A stretch of 64,000 nucleotides of DNA from positions 434,001 through 498,000 of the forward strand of contig LGRX02035483.1 in assembly GCA_001247695.2 (NCBI GenBank). Direction: 5' to 3'. Below the pieces are notes generated by a model, which was not told where the DNA came from, searched no databases, and saw only the letters and a program-made list of their open reading frames with translations. This DNA comes from Cymbomonas tetramitiformis (Eukaryota > Chlorophyta > Pyramimonadophyceae > Pyramimonadales > Pyramimonadaceae). Every line of letters starts with the position of its first letter. The stretch's first letter is position 1. Shown here one piece after another: positions 18,427-27,828 of the stretch. A program made the position numbers and the translations under genes.

Positions 18427-19269
18427 TCACCTATCTCGCCGATTGACTTTTGCCTTCTCTCTTCGAGGTCCCCCTTTTCCCAGACGGTTCAGGGTTGCCG
18501 ACGCGTTGGCTAGCGCCCATTCAGCCACCTCCTCGTGGTGCACGGCGGTGTCGTTGGCCCAAATAACGAACGCGTACACTTTTTTCGGGTCGTCGTAGGT
18601 GCGAATGTACATCTCTCGTGTCAGGGCGACCTGAAGGTGATGTTGATTCCTCGGACTGTTTGGCACATGCTTCAGTTCGTGCTGCATGTTTCCGGAGTAC
18701 AGAGACACGTAGCCCTCGAAGCCGCACTTCAGCTCCATCACGGCGAAGGAACGCGGGTTCGCTTTTTGCACACAGATGAAGTCGGCAGCGGTACGCGTTT
18801 GCGAGTCGGCGTCTTCGACGTGCACGTGCGAATCGATCGCCGTCCATCCCATGACGTCGATGTGCTTCAGAATTCTTTGCGACAGATCGTTTTTTAGCCT
18901 AAAGTGTTTCAGGGAGAACTTGTACAAAGATGGAAGCTGGTCTTTCTCGTACGAGCCGCGGTCATCCAAACATGCGCGCCGATAACTCTTTATCACCCTC
19001 GCGACTTCGTTGTCGACGAGAGTGCCTCCCTTTCGTCCGATTTTGATCCTGTCCTCGGACGCGCGTGTTCTACCCGTCGCTCGCGTAGCGCTGTTTTCGG
19101 TTTTCGCCTTATCGAGTCGTATCGCACGCTTAAAGTTGTATTTTGGGTAGTACACTTTTTGCAGAGGACGCGTGATGCCACTGTAATGACTTCTCGCGTG
19201 CCGCTTTTTGGTGTCGTGCTGGTGCAGCATATGCCGCATCCTGCGCGTGTTCTCTGCAAACTTGCCCAT
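18427..19269 (-). CDS. PD-(D/E)XK superfamily nuclease nested in terminase intron 1
   Basis: A 280-residue protein starting MGKFAENTRRMRH, with a TATAAATA box 60 bp upstream (19329-19336). The N-terminal 120 residues are basic. The nuclease core carries a metal-binding Asp in TAADFIC (Asp163), then VMELKCG (Glu179-x-Lys181) and HHLQVALTREMY (Gln213-x3-Thr217), which is the D...ExK...QxxxT/Y arrangement of RecB-like exonucleases and viral alkaline nucleases. It probably processes DNA ends or replication intermediates in the nucleus. Lying inside the terminase gene suggests a link to DNA processing or packaging, but position is not proof. Confidence 0.75.
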   Translation of the reverse strand: MGKFAENTRRMRHMLHQHDTKKRHARSHYSGITRPLQKVYYPKYNFKRAIRLDKAKTENSATRATGRTRASEDRIKIGRKGGTLVDNEVARVIKSYRRACLDDRGSYEKDQLPSLYKFSLKHFRLKNDLSQRILKHIDVMGWTAIDSHVHVEDADSQTRTAADFICVQKANPRSFAVMELKCGFEGYVSLYSGNMQHELKHVPNSPRNQHHLQVALTREMYIRTYDDPKKVYAFVIWANDTAVHHEEVAEWALANASATLNRLGKGGPRREKAKVNRRDR

Positions 19270-19522
19270 GAAGTCCGCCGCGGGCGACGTCTTTGTACGA
19301 TCACGGATCAAGGCCTTTTGACGGCTCGTATTTATACCATCAATTCGCAAGGACCACGGCAAGAGGCACACATTTCACCACGACGAACAAAGCACACGGA
19401 TCGTTGCACACACATAATAAGCGCGCTACAATTTATTATATTCATTACATTTTCGCGTCTAACGATTTTCAATCTATTTTGAGCGCCCTCCTAGCTAACC
19501 ACGACAAATTCGCGCGCTGGTC

Positions 19523-20653
19523 CTACACGTCCAAAGGCAAGCAATCCTGGTCGTTTTTGACATCCTCGACATCAGAAGTCTCTTTGATCGTGCAGTTCAT
19601 GCGGTCCAAAATCGAGGAAACTTTAAGTCCGTTACCGATTCCGATCTTTGCCACCTTGGATATGCGAGTCAGCCACCGAAGATGCTTCTGAGGCGCGAAG
19701 GAGGTCTCTGTTCTGAAATAAAAGGGGCCGTGCTTGATCACGACACACGCGTAGTCGTCGGGACGCACGTCGTCCTTGTTGAGGCACGAGTTGTTCGCGT
19801 CTCGCCCACCGTGAATCAAAGCAGCGTGCAACTTCTCGCCGGCGAACGCCTCGAGCTGCAGCGGTTCCTGTGAGAGTATACTGTGCATCTCCAACACGCC
19901 AAAATCGAGGATGTTGGTCTCCGGGTCGCGCCGCTCAAACTTGCGTTTTTTGTCGTCGTAGCCCATGGAGACTGGAAGCGACGCGGCGATGCCCATCTCA
20001 TCTCCCTTGCGTCGAACATACGTGGCGTCCAGTTTGCCCGTGCTTTCCGTGCGCTCAAAGGAGTAGGCGCTCGACTTTATGTAGCTCATCACCGAGTTCG
20101 TCAACACCTCCCGCTGCTTGTCGGAGAGCAGCGTCTTCAGAACCTCGGCGTTGTCACGATCGGCCTCGTGCACCACAGTCCCGCCCATCTCCATCATCGC
20201 CAAAGCGCGATTGCAGAAATCTTTGGGCGAAGTGAGATGCCAGGCGTTCGCGACCGGTTTGACGTACATCTCCAAGTAGAGAGTGTTGAGCTCCTCCTGC
20301 ACGATGGACGAGTCCGTGAAAAAAACCATCTTCCGAGCCGCCGGTGTCGCATTCTCGTTCTGACCATTGTCGACACTCTTGTACACTTCCGATTTCCACG
20401 CCTTCAGCATGTTGGTGGTGTTGCCGTAAGCGATCTCCGGCTCCTCGATCACACACTCCTCCGGCGATTCCGCGTCGCTGTCCTTCGCTGCTGGGGTGTA
20501 ACGAGCCACAGGGAAGAACTCTTGCTTAGTCTCCTTTTTCCCAATTTTCTTGACTCGACAACCGATGGAGAAAAAAAGCCGTTGCTCCTTGAGCGCTGTG
20601 ATGGGATCGTAGATGAACTTTGCCTCGTCGCACACTTGACTGATGAACTCCAT
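19523..20653 (-). CDS. Unknown protein nested in terminase intron 1
   Basis: A 376-residue protein from ATG 20653, soluble, with an acidic disordered segment near residues 55-75 (KDSDAESPEECVIEEPE). I see no known domain. In herpesviruses the large UL15 intron holds the antisense genes UL16 and UL17 (tegument and capsid-vertex proteins); this gene occupies the same kind of place, so a virion role is a positional guess only. No TATA box directly upstream. Confidence 0.7.
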   Translation of the reverse strand: MEFISQVCDEAKFIYDPITALKEQRLFFSIGCRVKKIGKKETKQEFFPVARYTPAAKDSDAESPEECVIEEPEIAYGNTTNMLKAWKSEVYKSVDNGQNENATPAARKMVFFTDSSIVQEELNTLYLEMYVKPVANAWHLTSPKDFCNRALAMMEMGGTVVHEADRDNAEVLKTLLSDKQREVLTNSVMSYIKSSAYSFERTESTGKLDATYVRRKGDEMGIAASLPVSMGYDDKKRKFERRDPETNILDFGVLEMHSILSQEPLQLEAFAGEKLHAALIHGGRDANNSCLNKDDVRPDDYACVVIKHGPFYFRTETSFAPQKHLRWLTRISKVAKIGIGNGLKVSSILDRMNCTIKETSDVEDVKNDQDCLPLDV

Positions 20654-20728
20654 GATGAAAAAATAGCGGTGGTCAAGTTTGATGGTGTGTATGTGCCTTT
20701 GCTTTGCGTTTGTCAGCTGCGGCCCACA

Positions 20729-20809
20729 TTCCTTGTTTGTAGAACGACTTCGATCGACACCCGCATTCCTTGTTTTTTTGAACGACTTCGATCGATACCA
20801 CTATATATA
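20729..20809 (+). promoter_or_regulatory. Promoter with a 35-37 bp direct repeat and TATATATA box
   Basis: Two near-identical copies of a block beginning CATTCCTTGTTT and ending GAACGACTTCGATCGA(C/T)AC lie at 20729 and 20764, immediately upstream of TATATATA at 20802-20809. The ATG of the small secreted-type ORF is 51-58 bp downstream. The doubled block is a candidate factor-binding element. Confidence 0.5.
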
Positions 20810-20859
20810 CCCGCGCGCGACGCCTTCTCCACTAACGGCACGAACCCCCGTTTTGTTGA

Positions 20860-21060
20860 ATGACGATGTCCATCCCGGCACTTTTCAAGATGCTCGTGTG
20901 CTTCATGCTCGCTTTCGTTTCCGACGCGCGGAAAGTGCAACCGGTGACCCAAGCCGACGTGTCCAGAAGCAAGAAGCACGCGTTCAAGCATCGCATCGGT
21001 CGCATGGATGTGCTCAGCATGTCCGAAGAGTCGATGACGAATGCCTACAACGTGGCGTGA
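20860..21060 (+). CDS. Secreted-type microprotein inside terminase intron 1
   Basis: A 66-residue ORF whose first 23 residues (SIPALFKMLVCFMLAFVSDA core) look like a cleavable signal peptide, followed by a basic region (SRSKKHAFKHRIGR). It has its own TATATATA box 51-58 bp upstream and stops 12 bp before the terminase exon 2 acceptor. It is on the terminase strand, so its transcript and the terminase pre-mRNA overlap. A secreted peptide is an inference; no homologue is recognised. Confidence 0.5.
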   Translation: MTMSIPALFKMLVCFMLAFVSDARKVQPVTQADVSRSKKHAFKHRIGRMDVLSMSEESMTNAYNVA

Positions 21061-21072
21061 TGCGCTCGTCAG

Positions 21073-21626
21073 GTCTGAAAGGAGTGGGGGCAAAAGTGAT
21101 CATTCTCGAAGAGGCGTCGCGCTTGGACGAAGCCGTATTCACCGAGGTGATAGTGCCGCTTCTGAACGTGCGAAACACGGCGTTGTTGGCGATCTCGACT
21201 CCGCTTGACGAAAACAATTTCTATTCCACTCTGCTGAACATGAAGGACCCTATCACGACCGGACCGATGTTTAACGTCCTGGAGATCAAGCTCATATGCG
21301 ACGTCTGCGCGAAGAAGGGGATCAAGGACGTGTGCGCTCATCGAAGAGAACTTATACCGCCGTGGAAAAACGATCATAGGCGTGAGCTGATGACCAAGGC
21401 GCTTTTCGAGGGGCAGCCTCGCATGTACATGCAGGAACAGCTTGGAATACCCTCTGGGTCCGACGCAAGATGTTTCGACTTTACGGCGCTGGACGCGTTC
21501 GAAGCGACGAGAGGCCGACTCGATCACTCACCGTCTCACGTGTTTGTGAGCATAGACACATGCGGCGGAGGAAACAACCTCATGGCCATAATCAGCGGCT
21601 GCTACGATCGACAGAACGTGCTTCAG
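21073..21626 (+). CDS. terL: Terminase large subunit, exon 2 (Walker B and nuclease start)
   Basis: Exon 2 starts after CGTCAG (acceptor ending 21072), completing a split Gly codon. It encodes Walker B VIILEEAS (238-245, Glu pair as catalytic base), the coupling motif LLAISTP (267-273), Cys pairs near 305-318 and the first nuclease aspartate in VFVSIDTCGGG (Asp391). The donor is CAG|GTGCGC at 21627, phase 0. An in-frame stop upstream of the acceptor and the loss of homology at both edges support the boundaries. The reading frame continues past the donor without homology, so that extension is intronic. Confidence 0.9.
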
Positions 21627-21661
21627 GTGCGCGTCACGCCCGAGAGGAGCCGCGTGCGCTC

Positions 21662-22339
21662 TCAACTCTCGTAGTACTTGCACACAATCTTGGCCACGAA
21701 GGTTTCCAACGTAAACCGGTTGCCATAGGCGTCCGTTCCAACGTCCTCCGCGTCGGACTCCTTGTTTGTTGCACCGACGGAGGCGGTGTAGGCGAGCGTG
21801 GGGTTTACCATCTTCTCAACGCTCGCTTCGGTGTTCACATACATACTAGTACGTTTGCGGCGCGATCCACTGCGCTGCTTCTTCTCCGCAGTTGAGCCGG
21901 CTATCGTTTGCGCTTTGTTGAAGGTGCGACCACCGAATCTGTCCACCGCGCTCGAGTTCGGCACTAACGCGTTGGCTTGTATCATCTGCGTGACGTCGTC
22001 GCGCAACTCGCGTAACCAGTTGTACACTTTATCGCTCGGGCAGTTTTCCATTAAAAAGGATTTAATGACATCGGTACACACATCCAGTAGCAAGATCCAC
22101 GTGTATCGCTTAACCAGCAGGTCGGTGGAGAATTTTGCCGCTTCTAAAATTCTGCAGATGTAGTGCCATATTTGCTCGCCGCACACTTCTTGCACAACTC
22201 GCGCCAAGGTCGGGTTTGTCTGTAGCAAGCCGTACAAGACATCGATCGCTGCGTGCAGATGCCTATCCACCACGTAGAAATCGGTTGACATAAAAATACC
22301 GTTATCCCCGACGAGGGTGTCGTTTTTCCTATCTTTCAT
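21662..22339 (-). CDS. Unknown protein entirely within terminase intron 2
   Basis: A 225-residue protein from ATG 22339, fully inside the 744-bp intron (21627-22370) and filling almost all of it. The N-terminal half is helical and Cys-containing (ILLLDVCTDVIKSFLMENC). A basic segment (AEKKQRSGSRRKRTS) could be a nuclear localisation signal. No domain recognised. Because the intron is nearly all coding on the other strand, the gene constrains the intron sequence. Confidence 0.7.
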   Translation of the reverse strand: MKDRKNDTLVGDNGIFMSTDFYVVDRHLHAAIDVLYGLLQTNPTLARVVQEVCGEQIWHYICRILEAAKFSTDLLVKRYTWILLLDVCTDVIKSFLMENCPSDKVYNWLRELRDDVTQMIQANALVPNSSAVDRFGGRTFNKAQTIAGSTAEKKQRSGSRRKRTSMYVNTEASVEKMVNPTLAYTASVGATNKESDAEDVGTDAYGNRFTLETFVAKIVCKYYES

Positions 22340-22370
22340 CGCGTGCGAGAGCCGTGTCTGTATTTGTCAG

Positions 22371-22916
22371 GTACTCGCTATCGACGCCGCGCCGATCACG
22401 TCCGACTTGCAGCTAGAAACTCAGATCGCTCTGCACATGAAAGAGTTGCGGAAGCTGGTACCAAGCACCACCCTCTTCGTGAGCATCATAGAGGCCAACT
22501 ACGGTGGCTGGGTGCAGGCGTCGCGCGTCGCGCATTTAGTCGCAGACAATGCCTCGGTTGTGCACGTCAGTTGCGACAGAAAAATCGAGAACAAACGTCC
22601 GGGAGTCTTCACCACGTCGGAGATCAAAGAGCGTATGCGACACGAGCTGCAACGGTTACTGCGCGAACAACGAGTCGTGCTGCTGAAAGAGAGCGCGACC
22701 AATCGTCCCGAAGATGTCACGGAGCTCGTCAAGCAGCTGAAGCGGTGCGAGTATATCTACAAGCCTAGCATGTCGGCCGCCAACGTCGAGAGGAAAAGAA
22801 TCATCAGTGGAAAGTTTAACGGCCAGAACGATGATATGGCTATCGCGTTCATGATGCTCGCCTACTGGTCCGCTCACTTCATCAACACCGACGGAAAGTG
22901 CGCCGTCAAAGTGTGA
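22371..22916 (+). CDS. terL: Terminase large subunit, exon 3 (nuclease domain)
   Basis: Exon 3 follows the acceptor TATTTGTCAG (ending 22370) in phase 0 and runs to TGA. It carries the second acidic residue of the RNase H-like nuclease in VSIIEANYGG (Glu455) and the third site GQNDDMAIAF (Asp568, Asp569). These three positions match the D...E...DD metal-binding set of herpesvirus UL15 nuclease domains. The protein ends at residue 595. Confidence 0.9.
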   Translation, partial: VLAIDAAPITSDLQLETQIALHMKELRKLVPSTTLFVSIIEANYGGWVQASRVAHLVADNASVVHVSCDRKIENKRPGVFTTSEIKERMRHELQRLLREQRVVLLKESATNRPEDVTELVKQLKRCEYIYKPSMSAANVERKRIISGKFNGQNDDMAIAFMMLAYWSAHFINTDGKCAVKV

Positions 22917-23579
22917 CACGCGAAGGTGTTAGAGAGAGAGAGAAAATCGAATTGTCTATATGACAAAGCGATTCCTGGTATACCGCGATCCCTCTCGACG
23001 TAATTCGCGCGAGATGGGTTTGATGATTGCAACGATTGCGCGTGGGCGAGTCTCCGTAGAATGGCGCGCGGTTTTCGCATCTGGACACGAACGCTTGTCG
23101 TAAAAAAACCTTATGTGAACACGCAATCGCTCATCGAGCAATTGCTCCGCATTTTAACCACCGCTCGCATGTTAAGAGAGAACCTTTAGTAAGGGAAAGG
23201 AATCTGTAGACCTGATTTGGATGTGCAATTTTGAAGTTCGCACTCTTATCACATGACAATAATAGTGTGACTGATACGATCTGTGTTGACGGTGTGCACC
23301 TCACCATCCGATAAATCTTACTCTCAAAGCAAATCGAACCTCGAATGACTCGGTCAAGAGTATCACCGAGGCGATTGTATATATATATATGCACGCGTGC
23401 ATGTGCACGAAATTAAGACCGCTCAACGCCCCGGGGAAACTCTGCTGCAGCAAGCACGCAAATCACCATTCCCGCTCGATTCCCCGTTTCTCCCCCGTTT
23501 CTTCGGACCTCGCACCGAAAAGATTATGGCGACAAAGGTCACTTTCAAGTCCGATTGTGCGATGTCTGTGTGAAGGGAT
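22917..23579. repeat. Intergenic region with dispersed-repeat fragment and (TA)n box
   Basis: About 23165-23275 contains the blocks of the dispersed element (AGTAAGGG, TGTAGACCTGATTTGG, CAATTTTGAAGTT, ACATGACAATAATA), partly degraded. A (TA)n run at 23378-23389 is probably the TATA for the gene at 23580, although the distance (about 190 bp) is long and a small upstream ORF begins at 23526. A run of GA dinucleotides lies at 22929-22942. No gene is supported. Confidence 0.5.
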
Positions 23580-24797
23580 ATGGACCGCGACGACGAAGCC
23601 TCTCTTCGTGGGTCCAATCGATCGATGTCCGTCTCGGCGAAAGATATGGTGTCTCTAATGATTATGGAAGAAACTTCCGAGAAATTGCTGCGAAATATAC
23701 ATTTGTCATCGACCGCAGCAAAGAAATCGTCTGACCGACGCAACAGACAAACGACCCCATCTCTGACAGTCAAGATGAGCGGTGCTCATTCGTGTAGCGA
23801 GGATTCTATGTGGCCAAAAAGCGCATCCAGTCAGGGCACGAACCAGAGTGGATCGAACAACTCGAGAGGGAACAGGCACGAGGTAAACGTCGTCGACTGC
23901 ATCGATCAGGCGAGTTCCCGCCCGCACGCGGCGAAGCTCGCGCGTAAGCATGAAGCCGGTGAAGCGGCAAAAATATCGCCGTCTCTGGCGAGGAGTGCGG
24001 ACGCCCCACGGGAACAAAGTAGTCACCAGGCATGGAAGGATATCTCGCCGATCAGCGTGGATGAACTCGAGGTGACGCTGGAAACGTTGCGAGAACAAAG
24101 CAAGGAGCACTCGTGTCTCGACGCGGTAAAGATAACTTTCGATCGGAAACGGTTTCTGTGCGAGGTCTATGAAGGACGATACTTGCCCGCCGTGGAAGCG
24201 AGCAAGGAAATCATCACCCAGATAATGTTTCGCGCCGCTTGTGACCATGAACTACCGACGGAGTTTCGGGAGGCTTTGCCCCATCTTTTTTTGTACCCTT
24301 GCAACAAAACGAAGATCGATTCGACCGATGAGGAGACGCGAATTCAGCTGAATGTAGGCGTCGGAGATCTCCTTCGTTGCAAATACCTGCTACTGACTCG
24401 ACTACACGACGACGAAAAAGTGGCGATGGCAGACTATAGAAAATACGAAGATAAATTGAATTCGGAGGAGTCAATGGTTTCGGCCTTCTTCATCAAGGGG
24501 CGCTCGCATCAGACTGCAGCAAGATCCGCCACTGACGACCACCACACCGTTGTCAGTGACCTGGGCGACAACTTGAGTATATACACAGCCGGGGATATAC
24601 GCACGCGCGTAGAGTTCCGGTTAACAGATCGTGGCATGCTAAACGTGTATCTGATTTTGCACGCCCTTGCAAATTGGTTCGACTGTCCTGGCATGGTGAA
24701 GAGATCCACCAAAGAGTTCATGGGAACCTTGATGGCCGCACTTAGTCGATATCCGGATCGTGTTACGCAAATCTACGATGTCCCACCGCAAGCTTGA
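23580..24797 (+). CDS. Unknown protein with Ser-rich disordered N-terminal half
   Basis: A 405-residue protein. Residues 1-150 are rich in Ser, Asn, Arg and Lys and look disordered. From about 158 (ISPISVDELEVTLETL) it becomes a folded alpha/beta domain to the end. I see no catalytic motif, membrane helix or zinc cluster. It may be a tegument-like or regulatory protein, a guess from composition. ATG chosen because it is the first in this frame after the (TA)n box. Confidence 0.7.
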   Translation: MDRDDEASLRGSNRSMSVSAKDMVSLMIMEETSEKLLRNIHLSSTAAKKSSDRRNRQTTPSLTVKMSGAHSCSEDSMWPKSASSQGTNQSGSNNSRGNRHEVNVVDCIDQASSRPHAAKLARKHEAGEAAKISPSLARSADAPREQSSHQAWKDISPISVDELEVTLETLREQSKEHSCLDAVKITFDRKRFLCEVYEGRYLPAVEASKEIITQIMFRAACDHELPTEFREALPHLFLYPCNKTKIDSTDEETRIQLNVGVGDLLRCKYLLLTRLHDDEKVAMADYRKYEDKLNSEESMVSAFFIKGRSHQTAARSATDDHHTVVSDLGDNLSIYTAGDIRTRVEFRLTDRGMLNVYLILHALANWFDCPGMVKRSTKEFMGTLMAALSRYPDRVTQIYDVPPQA

Positions 24798-25141
24798 GAT
24801 ACTAAAGACGCGACGACGGATTTTCAACAGTACAACTTGCTTCGTAACGAGGTTTCTTAGCCAAGGGAATGCGGCTTGAGTTGCAGCATGTCAAAGTTGC
24901 TTTCCCTCGCGAACTACCGAACGCTGGTGACACCTGACACACGGTCCTCGGCTTCGTGCTTGAAGGGACCGTTATTGACTCTTAACGCACTAACTTGTAA
25001 ACATGCGGTCAAGCGAGATGGGAATTGAAGGCGATATCGCATTCTTATAGAGACACGCTATAATATGTAATTAATAAGTATTAACCCTATGTCATGCGCG
25101 AAACCGATACCTCGAGTATCGGTCGCCATCACAGTCGCGCC
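24798..25141. other. Intergenic region between convergent genes, no gene seen
   Basis: This 344-bp stretch separates the 3' ends of convergent genes. It contains no ORF of note, no hairpin and no clear copy of the dispersed repeat. An A/T-rich patch at about 25060-25090 could hold polyadenylation signals. Confidence 0.4.
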
Positions 25142-26173
25142 TTATTTTATGGTTTGTTCGAGCAAGGATTTGCAAAAGTACATGCAGGTAAGAAGGGCGA
25201 CCTCCTCGGTCACGCATGTGTGCCTCATGAGATTCACTAGCTCTTTGAAGTTTTTTATCGCGTGACGTTTAACGGTCGCGTTCATCTCCTTTATTAAAAC
25301 TTTTTTGAGTTGCGGCGTCACGGCCGAGATCCCGTCGTCGCGTATCATCCGTTGCATCTTGGACCATGTGGGGAAGCACCTCAGCACATCTCTGGTGACT
25401 CCGGGTACTCTCGAAAGACACCGAAACGTTTCGTTTCTGTAGTTCGCAGAAAGCACTTCGCGAAGCAGCGCATCACTCTCGCATCTCACTAAAATGGACC
25501 CTTCGACTCGATGCGCCTCCAGTGCTTCAAGCTCGATCACTCTTGTAGAGTACTGCCGTAGAAAGGCGTTGTACCGCGTCCACGAGACACGCATTAACCC
25601 CTTAACTATATCTCGCATCTCGCGCACGTTCGCTCGGTAGAAGCTGGACGGTGTATGCTTGCGTCTTAGAAGGTCGTGCAGCGTTCGTGCGTCTTTGCGC
25701 ATGAGATAGTTGTGCGTGATCAAAATCTGCTTTCCGAACGTTGAGAAGTGGCGGTGATTCACCGGGTGCGCATCACCGCATATGAAAAGCTTCTCCGATG
25801 ATACAAAAGGTTGCGACGACCAACGTACGAATTTCCTCGTGGCGATCTCTATCAAGGATTTCAGTTCACTCGCGGATTCAAAAAGCTCGACTTCCTCGAC
25901 GATCGATTTTTTTGTCTTGGTCGCAAGGGTGTTGCTATCGTCAATGTCCTTCAGACGCACGAATAACAAGGCGAACCAAAAGATGTATTGCGAATCAAAA
26001 CTATTTTCGGAGTGTCGTGCGTTCACCATGTTTATTGGACATTCAAACTTTGGCAGCTTTTCGATTAGATCTGAATCGATGTCATCTTGGATTGAAAAGG
26101 TGTCCGGCGAAAACCGAGATACTCTTGGGAAAACAAAGGACTCCGGTTCGAAGGGAAGTATCGAGAATAGCAT
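25142..26173 (-). CDS. Unknown protein (343 aa)
   Basis: The ATG at 26173 (MLFSILPFEPES) is preferred; the open frame continues upstream through the (TA)n tract at 26204-26236, where translation would give a Tyr/Ile run and is not credible. The protein is helical and basic in its second half (RDVLRCFPTWSKMQRMIRDDG), with no recognised motif. Like its neighbours it is a candidate structural or regulatory protein. Confidence 0.7.
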   Translation of the reverse strand: MLFSILPFEPESFVFPRVSRFSPDTFSIQDDIDSDLIEKLPKFECPINMVNARHSENSFDSQYIFWFALLFVRLKDIDDSNTLATKTKKSIVEEVELFESASELKSLIEIATRKFVRWSSQPFVSSEKLFICGDAHPVNHRHFSTFGKQILITHNYLMRKDARTLHDLLRRKHTPSSFYRANVREMRDIVKGLMRVSWTRYNAFLRQYSTRVIELEALEAHRVEGSILVRCESDALLREVLSANYRNETFRCLSRVPGVTRDVLRCFPTWSKMQRMIRDDGISAVTPQLKKVLIKEMNATVKRHAIKNFKELVNLMRHTCVTEEVALLTCMYFCKSLLEQTIK

Positions 26174-26202
26174 GGCGAATACGGTCACGCATTCGCGTGC
26201 GC

Positions 26203-26203
<1 letters not shown>

Positions 26204-26236
<33 letters not shown>
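26204..26236 (-). promoter_or_regulatory. Long (TA)n tract, promoter of the 26173 gene
   Basis: About 30 bp of alternating T and A flanked by CATATG and CATATACACGCG. It lies 31-63 bp upstream of the minus-strand ATG at 26173 and is the longest TATA-type tract in the window. Its length is likely to vary between copies of the genome. Confidence 0.5.
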
Positions 26237-26239
<3 letters not shown>

Positions 26240-26805
26240 CACGCGCGCGTCCTTCCTAACCACGTAGAGCGCTGAGCGTCGTAGACTTTCCCGTCGAGTT
26301 ACTCGCGTTTCCTGAGTCGTGATCGACCGGGACAAGGGACTTATCCGGACTTCTCGTAATGAATCTAGTAATGGACCAGAGGACGGCGTGATTGAATGCG
26401 GTCTGTTTTAGTTTGCAATTTCTAAAAAATAATTCGGTGCAGATAAACAAATTCAGTAAGCACTCCTTCCCGGTTAGGCGACAACCATTGTCTATCTACT
26501 GAAAGCCGTGAAACCACGAGAAGACGTTTACTATTCGCCGTGAGCCACTAGTTTGATTGCGATCTGCGATCGGAGTCTTCGCATCAATCGCCGTGCCGCA
26601 ATCGAGTACCGTGTCAGGAAGCGGTGTAAACAAAGGAGATGTCACTTCCGCAAAATTCCCACGCTCACCGAAAGTCAACCCCAACGAGCGACGACGGCTC
26701 CTTCGGGGTCTCGACGGGTATCCCACGTTTTTAAGCGCGCAAAACAAGCAGCTCCGCGACGGTCCTCGCGTCGGCACTGTCGGTTTGCGGTATCAGAGAA
26801 AGACG
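26237..26805. repeat. Gene-free stretch with a dispersed-repeat fragment (26615-26683)
   Basis: Between convergent/divergent gene ends there is no supported gene. The part around 26615-26683 (GGTGTAAAC..GGAGATGTCACTTCCGCAAAATTCCCACGCTCACCGAAAGTCAAC in order) matches one end of the dispersed element, as also seen at 58920-58980. Short overlapping ORFs on both strands here are shadows of that repeat. Confidence 0.45.
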
Positions 26806-27828
26806 TCAGAGACGTTTCATAGCTTGTATTGAGGTATACACCTCGTTAGATAGGTCGTTCATCGTTTTTATCCAATCGGCATTTATCACACTAAGTTTAC
26901 TCGCTTTCCGAGACAACGCGGCGAACGCTGTCCAGTGGCAATTCTTTTTGGTCGACTTGTCCATACTTTGCTCGTAGACGTGATTTGCGTTGTCGAACTC
27001 AGCGTTCAGTCGCTGTAGATGCGACACCAAGACGGATTCGTCGACGGTTCCATATTTTCTATGGCTGTGTAAGACATATTCACCTACCGCATTGATGAAG
27101 GCGCACAAGAGAAAAGCCAAGCCAGGATATTTCTTACCCTCCAGCAAATCTCTGCATTTACTCGTAGCGTACGCCAGCACGCGCGCCACAATGAGCAGGT
27201 GGCTGGACCATATGTGTCTGTACGCATCGTGCACCACTCGTCTCGTCTGCAAAATGGCGCAAAGGTGAAGCGTGTCATCCAAGACGGCGTACATGCCTTC
27301 GAGGGAGCGTTGCACGTGTTCGGAGTGCGACGCCTCGTCCTTGAAGTGTCGATACTCCAGCGTGATCAAGTAGTCTCTGTAGCGGAGAGCTCTGGATAAC
27401 GATACGCACAGGGTGTTCACAAAAGTGACGTACTTCGAATCTATCATGGGGATGCACACCGCGAGCGCGCAAGCGCCGTCTCTGTTTCGGGTGTTCATGT
27501 GCGCCGCGTATCGCTCCAAAGCCACGGTGTCGGTCTTACTCACGAGAAGGTCGACGGGCGTCGTGCTGAACGGATTGTTTTGCAAGAAATTGTCGATGCG
27601 GTGCACTTTCTGCAGAAAGTTCGCGTGCGCATCGATCGCCCGATCCAGCAACGCCACGACAGGGTCTGTGCGAGGCACACCTATGTAGAGAGTCCTGTCC
27701 TCGATCTTTTGGGAGTAAACCTTTTTATCGTTTCCCACATGCGCGGGAAACCCTTTGGACGCTTCGGGTCTGAGGTGCATGTCGAGAATGGTGTTCGTCG
27801 CGTCATCATGGCTGTTGCACGCCCGCAT
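26806..27828 (-). CDS. Unknown protein (340 aa)
   Basis: From ATG 27828 to the stop at 26806. The sequence is largely helical, with Cys residues in the middle (GACALAVCIPMIDSKYVTFVNTLCVSLSRALRYRD) and no membrane segment or motif that I can name. It lies in the terminase-side block of medium-sized unrecognised proteins, where capsid triplex, portal or tegument proteins would be expected in a herpes-like virus; none can be assigned by eye. Confidence 0.7.
   Translation of the reverse strand: MRACNSHDDATNTILDMHLRPEASKGFPAHVGNDKKVYSQKIEDRTLYIGVPRTDPVVALLDRAIDAHANFLQKVHRIDNFLQNNPFSTTPVDLLVSKTDTVALERYAAHMNTRNRDGACALAVCIPMIDSKYVTFVNTLCVSLSRALRYRDYLITLEYRHFKDEASHSEHVQRSLEGMYAVLDDTLHLCAILQTRRVVHDAYRHIWSSHLLIVARVLAYATSKCRDLLEGKKYPGLAFLLCAFINAVGEYVLHSHRKYGTVDESVLVSHLQRLNAEFDNANHVYEQSMDKSTKKNCHWTAFAALSRKASKLSVINADWIKTMNDLSNEVYTSIQAMKRL

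Noticed and set aside
19883..20863. 326-residue plus-strand ORF
   Set aside because: Antisense shadow of the 376-residue nested gene; non-ATG start and runs across its promoter.
20679..21674. A single 331-residue plus-strand CDS
   Set aside because: Only the part from 21073 to 21626 has terminase homology. The first 130 residues cover the promoter and the microgene in another frame; the end runs into intron 2.
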